A stretch of DNA of 10,110 nt, taken from NCBI GenBank assembly GCA_003557485.1, contig PWOI01000126.1, forward strand, positions 1 through 10,110. The letters run 5' to 3'. The stretch is from Elusimicrobiota bacterium. GTDB lineage: Bacteria > CG03 > SLGR01 > PWQF01. Under the pieces are notes generated by a model that saw only the letters and a program-made list of their open reading frames with translations, had not been told where the DNA came from and did no database searches. A program made the position numbers and the translations under genes. Each line of letters begins with the position of its first letter. Position 1 is the stretch's first letter. Of this stretch, positions 6,527 to 10,110 are shown one piece after another.

Positions 6527-7761
6527 AAAACCGTATTTTCCTTATCAGGCTCGCGCTGCGGAACATGATGCGCCGTAAGAATCGGACCTTTCTTACAGCG
6601 GCTGTAATCTCCGCCGCAATACTTGTCTATCTCTCTCTGGACTCCCACCTTGCGAGCATGGACGAAATATCATACGACAACATTCTTAATTTCTCATCAT
6701 CCCATATACAGCTTACAACCGAAGCGTACTGGAAAGACAAGGATGAATTCCCTCTTGAACATCTAATGACTCCAGGGGAAGATCTTCTCGAAGCCGTATC
6801 AAGGACGGAAGGATTTAAGGCCTTATCTCCACGTCTGGATTTTGTCGCCAGGCTCAATGACGGTATAGATGAACTCCCGGTAATAGCGAGGGGAATCGAA
6901 CCCGCAAAGGAGAAAGAGGTGTTCCTGGTAGAGGAATATTTTGTAGAGGGGGGATTCTTTGAAGAAGAAGGAATTGTAATGGGAGCGGAACTTGCTTCCC
7001 TTATGAACCTTGCCGCAGGTGATTATGTGACTCTTATCTTCAGGACCCGTCACGAGCATTTCAATACTATAGACGCTGAGATAACCGGACTTCTTCACAC
7101 CCCGAACCCGGAGGTAAACGAAAATATCGTTTATGTACCCCTGGAGGCCGCAAGAAGAGCGCTGGACACCGAAAATATGGTTAGCCATATAATGGTGCGC
7201 CTTTCCGACAGGAAACTTGCCGCGCGGGCAGTATCCTACATAAGCGAGCAATTAAACGAAGAGATAAAGGCTACTCCCTGGCACGAGCTGGAAGCGGTAG
7301 CAGTAAACCAGGCCAAGAACGCGGGAAACAACCTTATCCTGCTTATAATACTCCTCATAGCCGGCCTTGGCATCATCAATTCGGTCATCCTTTCGGCTCT
7401 GGAAAGGGTTCACGAAACCGGTATGATGAAAGCAATGGGGCTTGAGGAAAAAGACCTGGTCAAACTTTTTGTTACCGAGTCTGCCGCGATAGCTGTTATC
7501 GGGGCTGCTGCGGGGTGCCTGATGGGCGCTATCGCTATCATGTTTCTCAGAAGGTACGGGATAGACTACACTACCTTTTTCGGGGACCTCTCCCAGTACG
7601 GAATTCCAATGATAGGGCCCATATACGGCGCCTGGTCACCAAAATCATTTATCCTTGTTTTTGTCTTCTCTGTTTCAGTGGCTGTAATCTCAAGCATCTT
7701 TCCTTCCCGCTGGGCGGCCAGGAAAGAACCTGTTGAAGCACTCCAGGGAAAGGGGCACTGA
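6523..7761 (+). CDS. FtsX/MacB-fold ABC permease, first of a pair
   Basis: Inner-membrane permease of 412 residues with the LolC/LolE/MacB layout: a basic cytoplasmic N-terminus, TM1 about 23-40, a large periplasmic MacB-type domain (about 41-265), then TM2 about 269-291, TM3 about 318-342 and TM4 about 375-393. The ERVHETGMMKAMG stretch (294-306) after TM2 matches the cytoplasmic coupling segment of FtsX-type permeases, and the PSRWAARKEPVEAL ending (394-407) is typical of the family. Such permeases do not form a channel for the substrate; they transmit ATP-driven motion to the periplasm and extract or push out a substrate there (mechanotransmission, known for MacB and LolCDE). It differs clearly in sequence from the next permease, so the two probably form a heterodimer. 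The start is set by the ATGA overlap with the ATPase gene. Confidence 0.92.
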   Translation: MKNRIFLIRLALRNMMRRKNRTFLTAAVISAAILVYLSLDSHLASMDEISYDNILNFSSSHIQLTTEAYWKDKDEFPLEHLMTPGEDLLEAVSRTEGFKALSPRLDFVARLNDGIDELPVIARGIEPAKEKEVFLVEEYFVEGGFFEEEGIVMGAELASLMNLAAGDYVTLIFRTRHEHFNTIDAEITGLLHTPNPEVNENIVYVPLEAARRALDTENMVSHIMVRLSDRKLAARAVSYISEQLNEEIKATPWHELEAVAVNQAKNAGNNLILLIILLIAGLGIINSVILSALERVHETGMMKAMGLEEKDLVKLFVTESAAIAVIGAAAGCLMGAIAIMFLRRYGIDYTTFFGDLSQYGIPMIGPIYGAWSPKSFILVFVFSVSVAVISSIFPSRWAARKEPVEALQGKGH

Positions 7762-7764
7762 AAA

Positions 7765-9024
7765 ATGAATTATGCACTGAAACTTTCAATTAAAAACCTA
7801 TTCCGCCATAAGCTCCGCACCGCTGTAACGATAGCCGCTGTAGTTGTTGCGGTAACGGTTGTCGTGTTTGCACGTGGGTGGGTGAACGGAATAATAGAGG
7901 GATTCAGCGAGGCATACTCGCACTACAGCATAGGCCATATAAGAATAATTGACCGTGAATACAGGCCGCGCGAGCGCCTTCTTACCCTTCTTCATCCGGT
8001 TGAAGGATTGGAGAGAGAATCTATAGAATCTATGATCGCCGGGCTGGAGAAGATACGGGGAGTTGAAAATGTCCTTCCGCGCCTGAAATTCGGAGCAATG
8101 GCCGCAACCGATGATGAACTTGTTGATATGGCCGGCTGGGGTGTGGATACAGAAAAAGAAAAATCCTTCACCCGTATTGAAACCATGATCGCTGAAGGCA
8201 GGATGCCGTGCGAAGGTGAAAGAAAAGTACTTATGGGAGGAGAGCTTTTAAAAAGACTGGGTATCGACATCGGCGAAAGAGTTACTATAGTGTACAGCAC
8301 TGCCTACGGGTCACTCGGCGGCACGACATTTGAGGTTTCAGGAAGCATAGAGAGCGGCCTCAAGATGCTCAACGAAAAAGTGTTTTACCTGCCGATTGAC
8401 GTTGCGCGGGAGCTTCTCTACATGGAAGGCCAGGCTACAGAAATAATTCTCGGCCTCTCTTCAATGGAAAAGGCCCGGGAAGTTATGCCTGAAGTTGAAA
8501 CTTTTCTTGAGAAAAACGGGGCAGGCGGACGCTATATGGCCATTCCATGGTATGATTCCGGCACGCTTGTGGAATCAATATCCATGATGCGGTATGTTTA
8601 CGGTTTCATATACCTTTTCCTGGTTCTTCTGGCCTGTTTTGTAATCGCAAACACAATGATAATGATAGTTTCAGAACGTAAAAAAGAAATCGGGATGATG
8701 GGGGCGCTGGGGATGGAGAAGAAAAGAATCCTGAGGGTCTTTCTACTTGAGGGCGTTATCAAAGGCGCAATCGGAAGCTTTGCGGGGGCGCTCCTTGGGG
8801 GAGCCCTGACGCTTCATCTGTCGGTAAGGGGAATTGACCTTGGGGATGCTCTTGCCGAGATGAGCCAGGAGGTATTCTACTCGCAGGTAATATATCCGGT
8901 TTTCTCAGTTTCAAATATGATATTCGTTTTTTTACTGGGCGTTATACTGGTAGCCATTGCCGGATACCTGCCGGCAAGAAAGGCAGCCAGTCTCAAACCC
9001 ACAGACGCCCTCAGGGAAGGATAG
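7765..9024 (+). CDS. FtsX/MacB-fold ABC permease, second of a pair
   Basis: A second 419-residue permease of the same fold: TM1 about 18-38, periplasmic domain about 40-275, TM2 about 277-301, TM3 about 328-352, TM4 about 383-401. The coupling segment SERKKEIGMMGALGM (303-317) is closer to the family consensus than in the first permease, and the C-terminus PARKAASLKPTDALREG (403-419) is typical. It starts 3 nt after the previous stop with AAGGGG upstream as ribosome-binding site. Two unequal permeases next to one ATPase parallel LolC and LolE, rather than the MacB homodimer in which ATPase and permease are fused. No membrane-fusion (HlyD/MacA) gene is present between the transporter genes and the right edge. 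Confidence 0.92.
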   Translation: MNYALKLSIKNLFRHKLRTAVTIAAVVVAVTVVVFARGWVNGIIEGFSEAYSHYSIGHIRIIDREYRPRERLLTLLHPVEGLERESIESMIAGLEKIRGVENVLPRLKFGAMAATDDELVDMAGWGVDTEKEKSFTRIETMIAEGRMPCEGERKVLMGGELLKRLGIDIGERVTIVYSTAYGSLGGTTFEVSGSIESGLKMLNEKVFYLPIDVARELLYMEGQATEIILGLSSMEKAREVMPEVETFLEKNGAGGRYMAIPWYDSGTLVESISMMRYVYGFIYLFLVLLACFVIANTMIMIVSERKKEIGMMGALGMEKKRILRVFLLEGVIKGAIGSFAGALLGGALTLHLSVRGIDLGDALAEMSQEVFYSQVIYPVFSVSNMIFVFLLGVILVAIAGYLPARKAASLKPTDALREG

Positions 9025-9042
9025 CAATATTGAGAAATCATT

Positions 9043-9786
9043 ATGAAAATATTAAAAACACTTCTGCTTTTCTCTTTCGCAGCTGTTTTCGCCGCAGTCA
9101 GCCTTGCGTCTATGAGCGCTGAAGAGATTGTAAGGCGTAGGGATGAAAACGAGCACCTTGAATCGGCCCATGTAATCGCAAATATGATAATAATAAGCCG
9201 GAGCAGGGAGACGGAAAAAACAATGGAGACTCTTATCAGCGGCGACAACAGCCTGACCGAGTTTACCAATCCGCGGGATCGGGGCACAAGGTTCCTTAAG
9301 CGCGGACAGGACCTATTCCTTTTTTTCCCGGATGCAGAGGATATCGTAAGGATTTCGGGGCATATGCTCAACCAGGGAATGATGGGAAGCGACTGGTCAT
9401 ACCGCGATATTATGGAATCTGACAAGTTCATAGATCTTTATGATTATGAGATTACCGGCAGAGAGGAGTTTGAAGGAAGGGAATGCTATATTCTTGAAGG
9501 CACTGCAAAAGAAGGAGCTGATGTTTCCTACTACCGGCGCATAAGCTGGATAGACAGCGAGCGTTTTATATGCCTTAAAGAGGAGCTCTACGCCCGCGGA
9601 GGGCGGCTCCTAAAGGAATACTTTGTAACTGAAACCCGGGAAATCCAGGGACGATGGTACCCTGTAAGGGCTGTAATGGAAAACAGGGTAAGAGCAGATT
9701 CCAGAACAGTTTTTGAAGTTGAATCAATAGATTTTGATATTGATATACCTGAAGACACTTTTACCATAGAGAGGCTTAGAAGATGA
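9043..9786 (+). CDS. LolA-like periplasmic protein (outer-membrane lipoprotein-sorting family)
   Basis: A secreted 247-residue protein. A signal peptide covers about residues 1-22 to 26 (Lys-positive start, long hydrophobic core, A/S-rich cleavage zone); no lipobox cysteine is seen. The mature part resembles the LolA-like family often annotated 'outer membrane lipoprotein-sorting protein': a GTRFLKRGQDLFLFFP strand pair (81-96), then the diagnostic R-I-S-G and GSDWSYRDI (115-123), then paired strands ending in a D-I-P-E-D-T-F motif (234-240). The family has the open half-barrel fold that binds acyl chains in LolA and RseB. Placed after an ABC transporter and before a probable barrel, it probably carries a lipidic or lipoprotein substrate across the periplasm. 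It starts 18 nt after the permease; its stop overlaps the next start by 4 nt. The substrate is inference only. Confidence 0.85.
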   Translation: MKILKTLLLFSFAAVFAAVSLASMSAEEIVRRRDENEHLESAHVIANMIIISRSRETEKTMETLISGDNSLTEFTNPRDRGTRFLKRGQDLFLFFPDAEDIVRISGHMLNQGMMGSDWSYRDIMESDKFIDLYDYEITGREEFEGRECYILEGTAKEGADVSYYRRISWIDSERFICLKEELYARGGRLLKEYFVTETREIQGRWYPVRAVMENRVRADSRTVFEVESIDFDIDIPEDTFTIERLRR

Positions 9787-10110
9787 GAAAAACTTTACCT
9801 ATTCTTGCTCTGTTTCTGCTTTTATCGCAACACAGAGCCGCAGCCATAGATATAGGAGGCGGCCTTGTAAGCACACTGGTCGGGACAGCGGACTCGGACT
9901 GCAAGACTTCATCGGAACTCTGGAACAGGGCAGATATTGAATTCATTTTCCCTCGCGGTGAAAAGACCTCAGCGCGATTTGACGTTAACATATTTGAAAG
10001 AAACGGAGCATCGGACTTCTTTATAAGGAGCCTGTACATTAGAAGGCGGTTCAGAAGAGCCCACATTACATTGGGAAGACAGCCTCTTTCCTGGGCTTTC
10101 GGCTCACTTG
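9783..10110 (+). CDS. Probable outer-membrane beta-barrel protein, N-terminal part
   Basis: Reading from the ATG at 9783 (ATGA overlap with the LolA-like gene; GAGAGG at 9769-9774 as ribosome-binding site) gives 109 residues with no stop before the window edge. A signal peptide is clear: M-R-K, hydrophobic core 5-14, cleavage probably after AAA at 19-21. The mature part shows alternating-residue strands (ADIEFIF, SARFDVNIF, FFIRSLYIRRRF, AHITLGRQ). GRQPLSWAFG (98-107) resembles the G-R-Q-x-x-S/A-W-G turn of porin-like and DUF1302-like barrels. It has no clear lipobox; the single Cys40 is not in one. Tight coupling to the LolA-like gene suggests that the two act together. The exact barrel family cannot be fixed from a fragment this short. 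Confidence 0.75.
   Translation, partial: MRKTLPILALFLLLSQHRAAAIDIGGGLVSTLVGTADSDCKTSSELWNRADIEFIFPRGEKTSARFDVNIFERNGASDFFIRSLYIRRRFRRAHITLGRQPLSWAFGSL

Noticed and set aside
5840-9024. Classic MacAB-TolC efflux pump
   Set aside because: ATPase and permease are separate, there are two unequal permeases, and no HlyD/MacA-type adaptor gene lies in the visible operon.
8877-9431. Minus-strand open frame of 184 codons
   Set aside because: It runs antisense across the end of the second permease and the start of the LolA-like gene, both well supported. Its product is Ser/Arg/Ile-rich with no motif.
9776-10066. Minus-strand open frame of 96 codons
   Set aside because: Antisense to the barrel gene, which has a signal peptide, coupled start and ribosome-binding site.

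Overview
The window shows two divergent gene clusters from a Gram-negative (diderm) bacterium. The diderm call rests on the right cluster, which encodes a LolA-like periplasmic protein and the start of an outer-membrane beta-barrel. Frequent ATA and AGG codons and moderate to low GC would fit several under-sampled lineages. I cannot name a phylum, and no rRNA, tRNA or strongly diagnostic marker gene is present.

Left cluster, minus strand, read from 4926 towards 1: a PilB/GspE-type assembly ATPase with a phospho-receiver domain fused to its C-terminus, then a stand-alone CheY-like receiver, then a large soluble histidine kinase (PAS-PAS-PAS-GAF-PAS-HisKA-HATPase). The kinase runs off the left edge inside its ATPase domain. 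Spacings of 3 and 19 nt indicate one operon. The simplest reading is a phosphorylation circuit in which the kinase phosphorylates the single-domain regulator, the ATPase's own receiver, or both. This would link sensing directly to a type IV pilus or type II secretion motor. No pilins, platform protein (PilC/GspF) or retraction ATPase lie in the window.

Middle, 4927-5221: a 295-nt divergent intergenic region. It holds a strong sigma-70-like promoter for the right cluster, a dyad and direct repeat just downstream of it (probable TetR operator), and two weaker promoter candidates for the left cluster.

Right cluster, plus strand, 5222 to beyond 10110: a TetR/AcrR regulator, a LolD/MacB-type ABC ATPase, two different FtsX/MacB-fold permeases, a LolA-like periplasmic protein, and the first 109 residues of a secreted probable beta-barrel. 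Genes overlap by 4 nt (ATGA) or are 3 to 18 nt apart, so this is a tight operon. Together the parts make a trans-envelope route: ATPase plus permease pair in the inner membrane, a soluble lipid-binding-type carrier in the periplasm, and a barrel in the outer membrane. It resembles the Lol lipoprotein pathway in parts but carries its own repressor and barrel. The substrate cannot be read from the sequence; a lipid, lipoprotein or hydrophobic compound is an inference.

I see no CRISPR array, insertion sequence, integrase, tRNA or rRNA, and no convincing terminator.
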